Positions 41,274 through 48,756 of a DNA stretch of 64,000 bases are shown piece by piece (position 1 is the stretch's first letter; every line of letters starts with the position of its first letter). Location: positions 1,860,001-1,924,000 of the forward strand of contig NZ_CP096658.1 of assembly GCF_023238445.1 (NCBI RefSeq). The letters run 5' to 3'. Below the pieces are notes generated by a model. The model was not told the DNA's origin and did no database searches. It was given only the letters and a program-made list of their open reading frames with translations. Both the position numbers and the translations under genes were made by a program. Source of the DNA: Halorussus gelatinilyticus. Its GTDB lineage: Archaea > Halobacteriota > Halobacteria > Halobacteriales > Haladaptataceae.

Positions 41274-41858
41274 ATGCTCGATTCGCTGTCGGGGGAGCGG
41301 GCCGACCGCCTCAGTTGGCTCTTCGTGGGACTTCTCGTCGTGGCGATAGTCGAGAGCGTCGCGAGCCACGACCTCGTGTGGGCCGCGTTTCTCGGCCTGA
41401 CGCTCGCGATTCTGGTTCTGCCGCCGCTCCTCACCGAGGACTGGGGAACCGTCCTGCCGCCGTCCGTGACCGCGCTGGCGGCCCTGCCCGCAGCGACGCG
41501 GGCGTTCGACCTCCCGTGGCTGACCGACTACGCGGTCTACGTCGGGGTCGCCGCGGTGGCGCTGGCGGTCGTGGTCGAACTGGCGGTGTTCACCGACGCC
41601 GAGATGGCCCCGTGGTTCGCCGACGCGACGGTGGTCATGGCGACGATGGCCGCCATCGGCGTCTGGGCGGTCCTCCAGTTCTACTCCGACCGGTGGCTCG
41701 GAACCGACCTCCTGCCGACGACCGACGCCGTGATGTGGGAGTTCGTTCGTGCGACCGTCGCCGGGGTCGCCGCGGCGGTCGTCTTCGAGGTCCACTTCGC
41801 GTATCTCGACCCGACCGACCGGCGGGCGTCGGACCTCTCGGGGGGCGAGCGCGGATGA
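41274..41858 (+). CDS. Hypothetical membrane protein, first of a coupled pair
   Basis: 194 aa. About five hydrophobic helices (WLFVGLLVVAIVESVASH, FLGLTLAILVLPPLL, AVYVGVAAVALAVVVELAVF, TVVMATMAAIGVWAVLQFY, ATVAGVAAAVVFEVHFAYL). Its stop overlaps the ATG of the next gene as ATGA, so both are coupled. No family recognised beyond resemblance to the pair's second member in topology. The promoter probably lies in the 112-bp gap to the divergent PIN-ATPase gene. Confidence 0.65.
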   Translation: MLDSLSGERADRLSWLFVGLLVVAIVESVASHDLVWAAFLGLTLAILVLPPLLTEDWGTVLPPSVTALAALPAATRAFDLPWLTDYAVYVGVAAVALAVVVELAVFTDAEMAPWFADATVVMATMAAIGVWAVLQFYSDRWLGTDLLPTTDAVMWEFVRATVAGVAAAVVFEVHFAYLDPTDRRASDLSGGERG

Positions 41859-42490
41859 CCGGCCGACCGGCCGACTCCGACCTGCTGAACGAGGAGCGCG
41901 AGCGCTGGCTGGTCCGCCTGCTTCAGGCCGGACTGGCCGGTCTCGTCGTCTACGGGCTCTCCCGCGGCAAAACCGGGGTCGCGGTCAACGCGGCCGTCTC
42001 GCTGGGGGTCACGTTCGTCCCTGCGGTCCTGCGCCGGGACGCGGGCATCTCGCTGGACGTGAGCTACGTCCTCTGGATTTCGACCGCGGTGTTCGTCCAC
42101 GCGGCCGGATTTCTCGGTCCCTACCGGAACGTGCCGTGGTACGACTCGGTCGCCCACGCCCTCTCCGCGTCCATCGTCGCGGGCGCTGGCTACGCGACGG
42201 TCAAGGCCATCGACCGCGAGTCCGACCGGACGACGCTCCCGAGCGAACTCCAGTTCGCGTTCATCCTCGTGTTCGTCATGGCGTTCCGCGTCCTCTGGGA
42301 GATACTGGAGTTCGGGACCGAGCAACTCGCCGCCACGCTCGGCGGGAAGGCCCTGCTGGTCCAGTACGGACTGGACGACGTGATACTCGACCTCGTGTTC
42401 AATCAGGTCGGGGCGCTCGCCGTCGCCGCGTTCGACGTGGCTCGCCCCGAGAGGGCGGCCGAGGAGGCCGCCGAGGCGGTCGAGGACTGA
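41855..42490 (+). CDS. Membrane protein, DUF2238/YjdF-like
   Basis: 211 aa, with about six helices. A central pair of motifs, WYDSVAHALSASIVAGAGYA and AFRVLWEILEFGTEQL, has the His and Glu residues spaced as in DUF2238 (YjdF-like) proteins, with a distal DVILDLVFNQVGALAV helix. The family is of unknown function. It overlaps the preceding gene by four bases (ATGA). An acidic Ala-rich tail (ERAAEEAAEAVED) ends the protein. It is followed by two direct GTGACCGACTGCGG repeats in the short downstream gap. Confidence 0.65.
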   Translation: MTGRPADSDLLNEERERWLVRLLQAGLAGLVVYGLSRGKTGVAVNAAVSLGVTFVPAVLRRDAGISLDVSYVLWISTAVFVHAAGFLGPYRNVPWYDSVAHALSASIVAGAGYATVKAIDRESDRTTLPSELQFAFILVFVMAFRVLWEILEFGTEQLAATLGGKALLVQYGLDDVILDLVFNQVGALAVAAFDVARPERAAEEAAEAVED

Positions 42491-42608
42491 AGGCGGTGAC
42501 CGACTGCGGGGAGTGACCGACTGCGGACGGTCGGCCGGGTGACGACCGCCGGCCCGCCCGACCGAAACGGACGACTAACTTATCCGCGCGAGTCACGTAT
42601 CGCGGGCC

Positions 42609-42980
42609 ATGCGTCACGAACACCTCGTGGTCACGGTCGAGGCCGACACGAAGGCGCGCATCGACGAGCGACTCGACGGCGGCGAGTCGCTCGAAGCGTG
42701 GGTCGCGGACGCCATCGAACGGAAGTTAGACGACGAGCACACCGCGACCGACGACGACGCCGCGGCCCGATTCGGCGACGCGGCCGCCGACACCGACCCG
42801 GACGACTCCGACTCCGACCGCGACGGGTCGGACCGCTTCGACTTCGACCGCGACAGGGCCGACGCCTCGGACTCCGGCCCCGCCGATTTCGTCCCGCGAG
42901 ACGACGACTCCGGCGCGGACCGCGACGACGGCGACGACTACGACGAGGGCTTCGAGTACGTGGACGACTGTAGCATCTGA
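42609..42980 (+). CDS. RHH-like N-terminal domain with acidic disordered tail
   Basis: 123 aa. Residues 1-42 have a ribbon-helix-helix-like pattern (HLVVTVEADTKARIDERL, then SLEAWVADAIERKL), typical of small DNA-binding repressors. Residues 45-115 are an Asp-rich repeat tract (DDSDSDRDGSDRFDFDRDRADASD), almost certainly disordered and strongly acidic. The end reads GFEYVDDCSI with a single Cys. The combination suggests a regulator or a chaperone-like acidic protein. No operon partner. Confidence 0.7.
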   Translation: MRHEHLVVTVEADTKARIDERLDGGESLEAWVADAIERKLDDEHTATDDDAAARFGDAAADTDPDDSDSDRDGSDRFDFDRDRADASDSGPADFVPRDDDSGADRDDGDDYDEGFEYVDDCSI

Positions 42981-43040
42981 GGCTTCTGTGCGGGTTCCGC
43001 GGTCGGACGTTCGACCTGCGATTGCCGGCCGACCACTCCA

Positions 43041-43108
43041 TTTCGGGCGCTCGGTGACGCAATCCACCGGAACGTGAGTGGTGACACAGGCCACCAGCGA
43101 ACGCTCCG
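43041..43108. repeat. Intergenic motif copy 1 (GCTCGGTGACGC-type)
   Basis: Contains GGGCGCTCGGTGACGC, then TCCACCGG, then TGACACAGGCCACCAG. It resembles the sequence at 57682-57735 in the order and spacing of these blocks. It is followed by the compound palindrome. Confidence 0.5.
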
Positions 43109-43130
43109 CGAGTCAACCGCCGCGTTTGGG

Positions 43131-43261
43131 TGGACTGAAAGGGGCCGGTCGCTGGCGTACAGTTCAGTCGTCTGAGCGACCACTATCCGGGCCGGGTGGT
43201 GCGGAGAGGCCCGGATATGTCGCTCAGACGACTGCCAGCGACCGGGGGCTTTCTAAGCCTT
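43131..43261 (-). repeat. Compound palindrome, copy A
   Basis: Outer arms CCGGTCGCTGGC (43145-43156) and GCCAGCGACCGG (43234-43245) pair perfectly. Inner arms AGTCGTCTGAGCGAC (43166-43180) and its exact complement at 43219-43233 pair over 15 bases, and a third perfect stem (TATCCGGGCC/GGCCCGGATA) lies at the tip. Flanks read GAAAGCCCC on one side and GGCCCCTTTC on the other (minus strand). Orientation is opposite to the copies at 46.4 and 59.9 kb. Confidence 0.85.
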
Positions 43262-43346
43262 CTTCGAGTTCGCTGATACTGTCGTCACGCCGATACGGAA
43301 AACGCCCCGAAATTCCGCCGACAAACCCCGTTTTCGACCTATCGTC

Positions 43347-44573
43347 TCACTCCGACCACGTCACGTTCCGCGTCATGACGAACACGAGCAGGGCCATCAG
43401 CAGTTGGCCGAACAGCGCCTCCGCGGCCGCGATGGCCTGCGCGCCGAACAGGACCGGTTGCATGTCGCCGTACCCCAGCGTGGCGAAGGTCACGACGCTG
43501 AAGTAGAGGCTGTGGAGGAACACCACGAAGTTGTAGCGCAGTCCCATGCGGGTGTTGAAGGTGTACTCGACGGGCGTCCCGCTCGGCGTACCGGCGTGGA
43601 CTTCGCCCAACAGCGGGAACAGGACGGCGCAGACGACGATGACGCCCGCGGCCGTGGCGATGACCCGCCACGGGTTCGACCCGTAGCCGGTCGTCCAGCG
43701 CCACGCCTCCTTGGCCAGCGCGCGGGGGTAGGAGCCGTACTCCCACGCCTCGCGCCGGCGCACGTCCTTCTGCTGGAGGTAGTAGTTCCGCGAGGCCGCG
43801 GTCAGACCGTTCTCTTGGGTGAGTCGCTGGAGTTCCTTGTAGGTCCAGTGAGACGCTTCGTAGCGGGTCATCCGGTCGCCGCCGCTCTCGTGCTTGCGCC
43901 GGACGCGGAGAGACGTGATGCCGTCGTCCTCGGCGTCGAGAAGTTCGTCCTCGTAGACGACGTTGTTGCCGAAGTTGGTGGACTCGTCGATGCGGGCGTT
44001 GTCGAAGACGGCGTAGTGGAGGCGCGCGCCACAGAGGTCGGCCTCCCGGAGGTCGGTGCGGTGGAACTCGGTGTGTTCGAGGTTCGACCCGCGGAGGTTC
44101 ACCGACTGGGCGTCCACGCCCTCGAAGTGGGAGTACCGGAGGTCGCACCCGCTCAAGTCGGTCTCTTCGAGGTTACAGTTGACGAACCGGGCGTCGGTGA
44201 TGGTCCGGCCGGCGAGCCAATCGGCCCCCGAAAGCTCCACGTCGCGGAAGATGGCCCCGTCGAGTCGGTCGCCGACGCTCGGCGCGGCGTCCTCCAGTTC
44301 GCGCGAGGGTTTCTGGGCCACGTCGGCGTGCCAGATGCACCGGTCGGTGTCGCCCCAGACCGGCCGCCAGCAACAGACCCCGCCGAGACCCGTCACCGCG
44401 CTGGCCTCGTGGGTGTAGCCGCATCGCCCCTCGGCGGTCGTCGGGCGCTCGTCAGCGACGCCTGCCGTCCGCTCTTCGTCCGCGTCCGCGCTCCGCTCGC
44501 CGTCTGCACCCCGCGGTTGCTCTTCGGGGACACCCCCCGACTCGCCGGGCGCGGACTGCGTCTCGCCAGACAT
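43347..44573 (-). CDS. Pentapeptide-repeat potassium channel fusion
   Basis: 408 aa. An acidic N-terminal tail (1-45) is followed by a Cys/His-rich segment (CGYTHEAS, then CCWRPVWGD and CIWHAD) that may bind zinc. Pentapeptide repeats follow at about 100-195 (FRDVELSGADWLAG, FVNCNLEETDLSGCDL, HTEFHRTDLREADLCGA), forming a right-handed beta helix. A linker (about 215-300) leads to two membrane helices around a pore loop with the selectivity filter TLGYGD (VTFATLGYGDMQP). It is a two-TM K+ channel whose cytoplasmic N-terminal part could be a regulatory module. Single gene. Confidence 0.88.
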   Translation of the reverse strand: MSGETQSAPGESGGVPEEQPRGADGERSADADEERTAGVADERPTTAEGRCGYTHEASAVTGLGGVCCWRPVWGDTDRCIWHADVAQKPSRELEDAAPSVGDRLDGAIFRDVELSGADWLAGRTITDARFVNCNLEETDLSGCDLRYSHFEGVDAQSVNLRGSNLEHTEFHRTDLREADLCGARLHYAVFDNARIDESTNFGNNVVYEDELLDAEDDGITSLRVRRKHESGGDRMTRYEASHWTYKELQRLTQENGLTAASRNYYLQQKDVRRREAWEYGSYPRALAKEAWRWTTGYGSNPWRVIATAAGVIVVCAVLFPLLGEVHAGTPSGTPVEYTFNTRMGLRYNFVVFLHSLYFSVVTFATLGYGDMQPVLFGAQAIAAAEALFGQLLMALLVFVMTRNVTWSE

Positions 44574-44780
44574 AGGTCACGTAGTTCGCGCTCGCCCTTT
44601 CACTTTGTGCCCGATTGGTCAGGGCGACGACTGCGACTCAGTGCGTCTACCCACCGATTTCGCGACCTGCGCCGAGTCGTCCGGGGAGGAAACGGCGCAA
44701 CCGGCGGTCGCCGCCGGTCCGCTCCTCCGGCGCGTCGCGGGGCCAGCACGCCTTTTCGCGCGGCGCACGTCGGACTCGAC

Positions 44781-45044
44781 ATGATCGACCTCGACGCGAT
44801 TCACGAGGAGATTCGGTACATCCGGGAGGACACCGACGCCGACCGCGACGTGCGACTGAGCCTCGACTCCATCGAGGAAGCGCTCGCGGGGATGCGGTCG
44901 GGCGAGAACGACGCGCGACCGGACCGCATCAAGGAGATTCGCGCGGAAATCGACCGCCTGAGCGACGACGCCGGAGGCGAAACCGCCGACGAACTCGACC
45001 GGTTGCGCGAGCGAATCCGGGAGTACGAGCGCGAGCAACTGTAG
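44781..45044 (+). CDS. Small charged coiled-coil protein
   Basis: 87 aa from the ATG at 44781 (MIDLDAIHEEIRYIREDTDA). It is almost wholly helical, with heptad-like spacing of Leu/Ile (IHEEIRYIRED, SLDSIEEALAGM, RIKEIRAEIDRL, ELDRLRERIREYEREQL), giving two or three coiled-coil segments. No cysteines or membrane segment. Similar short charged proteins occur in haloarchaea with unknown function. It diverges from the channel gene over a 207-bp gap that holds no other recognisable gene. Confidence 0.65.
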   Translation: MIDLDAIHEEIRYIREDTDADRDVRLSLDSIEEALAGMRSGENDARPDRIKEIRAEIDRLSDDAGGETADELDRLRERIREYEREQL

Positions 45045-45242
45045 CCGCCGAACGACTCCTCCGTTGCTCGACCGCGGGTGTGGCGTTCTCAACCGGCGAG
45101 ATGGCCGCGTCTGGCGAACGCCGAGAGTCGTCGGAGCGACGGCCGACCAAACACCGACACCGACCAAGCACCGACCGAAGTCCCGAGTCGCCCCGCTTCC
45201 GCGACCCACGATTTCAAGCGGTTCGCGGTCCACGTCCGAGCC

Positions 45243-46337
45243 ATGAGCGACGTCACCGAGTTGACCCGCGAACTCGTCTCGATTCCCTCCCACGAGGACG
45301 AGACCGAGGCCGGCGACTTCATCGAGGACTGGCTCCGCGCGGAGACCGACGCCGACGTGACGCGCGACGAGACCGGGAACGTCGTCGCCCGACGCGGCCC
45401 CGACGACGCCGCCTCGCTCGCGCTCGTCGGCCACCACGACGTGGTTCCGCCGGCCGACTCCCAGACCACCGCGGACGGCGGCTACGTCGTCGAGGAGCGC
45501 GACGGCCGCCTCTACGGTCGCGGGACCGCCGACATGAAGGGCGCGGTCGCGGCCGCGATGCTCGCGTTCCGGGACGCGACGCTCCCCGATTCCGGCCCCG
45601 AACTCGTCTTCGCCAGTTTCGTCGGCGAGGAGCAGGGCGGCGTCGGCGCGCGCGCCGCCATCGACCGGGGATTCGCGCCCGACTACGCCGTCGTCGGCGA
45701 AGGCTCGACGGGGTACTCCGCGCCGGGCGTGACCGACGTGGCGGTCGCGCACAAGGGCCGCCGGGGAAGCACCGTCACCGCCCGCGGCGCGGCGGCCCAC
45801 GCCAGCGAACCCGAGTCCGGCGAGAACGCGGTCTACCGGGCCTGCGACGCGGTGGACGCGATTCGAGACCTCGACTTCCCGTCGGTCGAGGTGTTGGGCG
45901 AGGAGGTCCGGGGGAGCGTCGCCGTCACCGGAATCGACGGCGGGAGCGCGTGGAACGTGATTCCGGAGGAGTGCGAGGTGACGGTGGACGAGCGCACCGT
46001 CCCCGGCGAGCGCGCGCCGCTGGAGCGCGTCGAGGAAATCGAGGGCGTCGAGTGGGCGGTGGACCAAGACCTCCCGCCGATGCGCTGTGACGACGAGGAC
46101 TTCGCCGAGACGGTCCTCGACGCGGCGCGCGAAGCGCAGGCAGAAGCCGAGAGCGCCCCGAAACTCGTCTCGAAGCCCCACGCGACCGACGCCGGCTGGC
46201 TCGCCGAGGCCGGGACGACCTGCGTGGTTTGCGGCGTCGCGGAACCCGGCGAGGCCCACACGAAAGACGAGAGCGCGAGCGTCGAAGTGCTGGAGCGGTG
46301 TTACGAGGTTTACCGGGGCGTCGCGGAACGATTCTGA
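45243..46337 (+). CDS. M20-family metallopeptidase (ArgE/DapE-like)
   Basis: 364 aa. Zinc-ligand motifs of M20 enzymes: LALVGHHDVVPP (His at about residue 65), YGRGTADMKGAVAAAM (Asp) and SFVGEEQGGVGAR (catalytic Glu-Glu), then the C-terminal His in GVAEPGEAHTKDE. A dimerisation/lid domain is present at about 170-270 (GRRGSTVTARGAAAHASEPE). It is a candidate succinyl-diaminopimelate desuccinylase, acetylornithine deacetylase or related amidohydrolase; no neighbour fixes which. Confidence 0.88.
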   Translation: MSDVTELTRELVSIPSHEDETEAGDFIEDWLRAETDADVTRDETGNVVARRGPDDAASLALVGHHDVVPPADSQTTADGGYVVEERDGRLYGRGTADMKGAVAAAMLAFRDATLPDSGPELVFASFVGEEQGGVGARAAIDRGFAPDYAVVGEGSTGYSAPGVTDVAVAHKGRRGSTVTARGAAAHASEPESGENAVYRACDAVDAIRDLDFPSVEVLGEEVRGSVAVTGIDGGSAWNVIPEECEVTVDERTVPGERAPLERVEEIEGVEWAVDQDLPPMRCDDEDFAETVLDAAREAQAEAESAPKLVSKPHATDAGWLAEAGTTCVVCGVAEPGEAHTKDESASVEVLERCYEVYRGVAERF

Positions 46338-46380
46338 TTGTATTGTTTTATCGGGTGAGCGAGCGCCGAGTAGGGACTGA

Positions 46381-46514
46381 GAACGCCTCGAAAGCCCCGG
46401 TCGCTGGCGGTCGCTCGGCGACATCTCCTCGGCTCACTTCGTTCGCCTCGGAGAGGGGTCGCCGAGACGACCACGCAAACGCCAGCGACCGGCCCCTTTA
46501 CCCCGCCCACGGTA
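46381..46514 (+). repeat. Compound palindrome, copy B
   Basis: Outer arms CCGGTCGCTGGCG (46397-46409) and CGCCAGCGACCGG (46480-46492) pair perfectly over 13 bases. Inner arms GGTCGCTCGGCGAC (46409-46422) and GTCGCCGAGACGACC (46458-46472) pair with a single bulged base. Flanks read GAACGCCTCGAAAGCCCC and GGCCCCTTTACCCCGCCCACGG. The inner stem differs from copies A and C in matched pairs. Confidence 0.85.
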
Positions 46515-46515
46515 G

Positions 46516-46596
46516 TTTGTGTCGTCGGGCGTCTGCCGGTGGTCTGCGCCGTCGGTCGTTTGCCCGTGGTCTGTGTCGTCGGGCGTTCGTCGGTGG
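46516..46596. repeat. Three 27-bp tandem repeats
   Basis: Units at 46516-46542, 46543-46569 and 46570-46596 share the frame TCTGTGTCGTCGGGCGT followed by TGCCGGTGG, with a few substitutions. Since 27 is a multiple of three, open frames on both strands show nine-residue repeats (for example RPTTQTTGK on the minus strand), but no start or gene-like context exists. Confidence 0.7.
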
Positions 46597-46665
46597 TCCT
46601 CGCAGGGTCTGACCTTCGACTCGAAACCCGGCTTTTGATAACCTGTGACACCTTACGACCGGGCG

Positions 46666-48195
46666 ATGTCAAGCGAAGCCGCCGACGAGGCGTCCGAGAC
46701 GTACTCGGAGTTCATCGACAGGGTAGAGCGACTGACGAACCTCGGGCACGCCGGGGGCGTCCTCGGTTGGGACCAAGAGGTCATGATGCCCGAGGGCGGC
46801 ACGCCCGCCCGCTCGAAGCAGCGCTCGGCGATCTCGACCGTGACCCACGAACTGCTCACCTCCGACGAGATGGCCGCGGCGCTGGACGACCTCGAAGCCG
46901 GCGAGCTGTCCGACGAGCGAGCGTCGGTCGTCCGCGAGGTCCGGCGCCAACACGACCGGGCCGCGAGCGTGCCGCAGGACCTCGTGGAGGAGATTTCCGA
47001 GGTCTCGTCGGAGGCGATGCCGGTCTGGCAGGAGGCCAAGGAGGAGGACGACTTCTCGAAGTTCGCGCCGACGCTCGAACGACTGGTCGAACTCAAGCGC
47101 GAGTACGCCGAACACATCGACCCCGACCGGGACCCCTACGAAGTCCTCTTCGAGGAGTACGAGCCGTATCTCGGCGTGGACACCGCCGAGCGCGTCCTCG
47201 AACGACTCCGCGAGGAACTGGTCCCGCTCGTCGAGGCGGTCCGGGAGTCCGACGCCGACCTCGCCACCGACACCTTCGAGGGTGAGTTCGACACCGACAC
47301 CCAAGAGGACCTCGCGCGCGACGTGCTGGACACGCTGGGCTACGACTGGGACCACGGCCGTCTGGACACCGCGCCCCACCCCTTCTCGTCGGGCAACCAG
47401 TTCGACGCCCGCGTCACCACGCGCTTCTCGCCCGACGAACCGCTCGGCGCGCTGATGGCGACGGTCCACGAGTTCGGCCACGCGACCTACACCCTCGGTC
47501 TCCCCCGCGAGGAGTACGGCACGCCGCTGGGCAAGTCGCGGGACATGACCGTCCACGAGTCCCAGTCGCGCCTCTGGGAGAACCACGTCGGGCGCTCGCG
47601 AGCGTTCTGGGAGCGCTTCCTGCCGAAGGTGAAAGAGCGGTTCCCCGAGAAGCTGTCCGACGCCAGCGTGGACGACGTGTACGAGGCCGCAAACGAGGTC
47701 TACGAGGACAACCTCATCCGGGTCGAGGCGGACGAACTCACCTACCACATGCACATCATCGTCCGGTTCGAAATCGAGCGCGACCTGATTCGTGGCGACC
47801 TCGACGTCGAGGACGTGCCCGAGGTCTGGAACGACAAGTACGAGGAGTATCTGGGCATCCGCCCAGACTCCGACGCCGAGGGCTGTCTCCAGGACATCCA
47901 CTGGAGCCACGGCGACTTCGGTTACTTCCCGACCTACTCGCTCGGGAGCGTGCTGGCGACCCAACTGTACGCCAGCGCCGAGGAGGACATCGAGAATATC
48001 GACGAGAAGGTTGCGGAAGGCGACTTCGACCCGCTCCACGACTGGCTGACCGAGAACGTCCACCGGCACGGCTGTCGGTACACCACCGACGAACTGATTC
48101 GGCAGGCGACCGGCGAGGACTACACCGCCGACTACTTCCTCGACTACGTGAAGTCGAAGTACGGCGAGCTGTACGAACTGGACGACTACCAGTAA
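46666..48195 (+). CDS. Carboxypeptidase M32 (Taq-type), paralogue 1
   Basis: 509 aa from the ATG at 46666. It is a cytoplasmic zinc carboxypeptidase with the active-site motif HEFGH in ATVHEFGHATYTLGL, the conserved ESQSRLWENHVGRS segment, and the later EADELTYHMHIIVRFEIER and HGCRYTTDELI motifs of M32 enzymes. N-terminal MPEGGTPARSKQ is characteristic of the family. A closely related copy lies 560 bp downstream (about 60 percent identity by eye); a broken gene lies between them. Confidence 0.95.
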   Translation: MSSEAADEASETYSEFIDRVERLTNLGHAGGVLGWDQEVMMPEGGTPARSKQRSAISTVTHELLTSDEMAAALDDLEAGELSDERASVVREVRRQHDRAASVPQDLVEEISEVSSEAMPVWQEAKEEDDFSKFAPTLERLVELKREYAEHIDPDRDPYEVLFEEYEPYLGVDTAERVLERLREELVPLVEAVRESDADLATDTFEGEFDTDTQEDLARDVLDTLGYDWDHGRLDTAPHPFSSGNQFDARVTTRFSPDEPLGALMATVHEFGHATYTLGLPREEYGTPLGKSRDMTVHESQSRLWENHVGRSRAFWERFLPKVKERFPEKLSDASVDDVYEAANEVYEDNLIRVEADELTYHMHIIVRFEIERDLIRGDLDVEDVPEVWNDKYEEYLGIRPDSDAEGCLQDIHWSHGDFGYFPTYSLGSVLATQLYASAEEDIENIDEKVAEGDFDPLHDWLTENVHRHGCRYTTDELIRQATGEDYTADYFLDYVKSKYGELYELDDYQ

Positions 48196-48200
48196 CTCGC

Positions 48201-48660
48201 TCAGTTCCCGTCTAACGCCTTCTTCACTTCTTCTGCCGTCGAGCGCTTCGTGGTGTTGAACAGGAACTCGCCGCTCCACCCGCCCGACGCCATCGCGTCG
48301 GCCAGTCCCGGTGCAATCGTCGCCTCGTAGAGCATCTCGCCCTCGAAGTACGTCCGGATGGGATGAGCGTCGCGGTTCTCGAACGCGCCGACCCGTTCGA
48401 ACCGTCGGCGAACGCCGCGGTCCCCGCGTCGGTCAGTTCGATGGCCAACCGGTAACTGCCGCCTCTGGCCTGCTCGACCTCACCGACGGAGGCCACGTCC
48501 GCGCCGGTGACGAGTTCCACCTCGCGGTCGCCGTCCGCGACCACGATTCGGAACGCGTCGGGCGACGCGGCGCTCGTTTCCGCCGCGGTCGCCGTGGTCG
48601 CGGTAGCGTCGTCTGTAGTCGCGTTCTCGGGAGTCGCCTCGGCGTCGGCAGTCGGGCGCT
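48201..48660 (-). pseudogene. Broken gene: SecD P1-head-like domain protein, frameshift and lost start
   Basis: In one frame the sequence reads FRIVVADGDREVELVTG, ASVGEVEQARGGSYRLAIELTD and AGTAAFADG. A one-base gap near 48411 then shifts the frame; the next frame reads ERVGAFENRDAHPIRTYFEGE, MLYEATIAPGLADAMASGG and FLFNTTKRSTAEEVKKALDGN before a stop at 48201-48203. The joined pattern resembles the SecDF P1 head domain found in haloarchaeal lipoprotein-like proteins. Upstream, a Thr/Ala-rich linker follows an in-frame TAG near 48660, so the signal peptide and start are also lost. Likely a decaying accessory gene between two M32 genes. Confidence 0.75.
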
Positions 48661-48756
48661 AACGCACTCTGGGCCGCACGTCCGTTCCCTGCTGACGAAC
48701 TCCACGCCCTTCGCCGCCACCCACATTTTGATACGTCGGGGAATCGAGACGACGGT

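Larger units (their letters stand above)
42981..43346. other. Convergent intergenic region holding two repeat-family elements
   Basis: 366 bp between two genes that end towards each other. It contains the non-palindromic motif at 43041-43108 and, directly after it, the compound palindrome at 43131-43261. The final part, 43262-43346, has no recognisable element. No coding signal was seen. Confidence 0.6.
46338..46665. other. Intergenic region with two repeat elements
   Basis: 328 bp between the M20 and M32 genes, both rightward. It carries the compound palindrome copy B (46381-46514) and the 27-bp tandem repeats (46516-46596). The last 70 bp before the M32 ATG probably hold that gene's promoter (GCTTTTGATAACC near 46631). 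No coding signal was found apart from low-complexity frames across the repeats. Confidence 0.6.
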
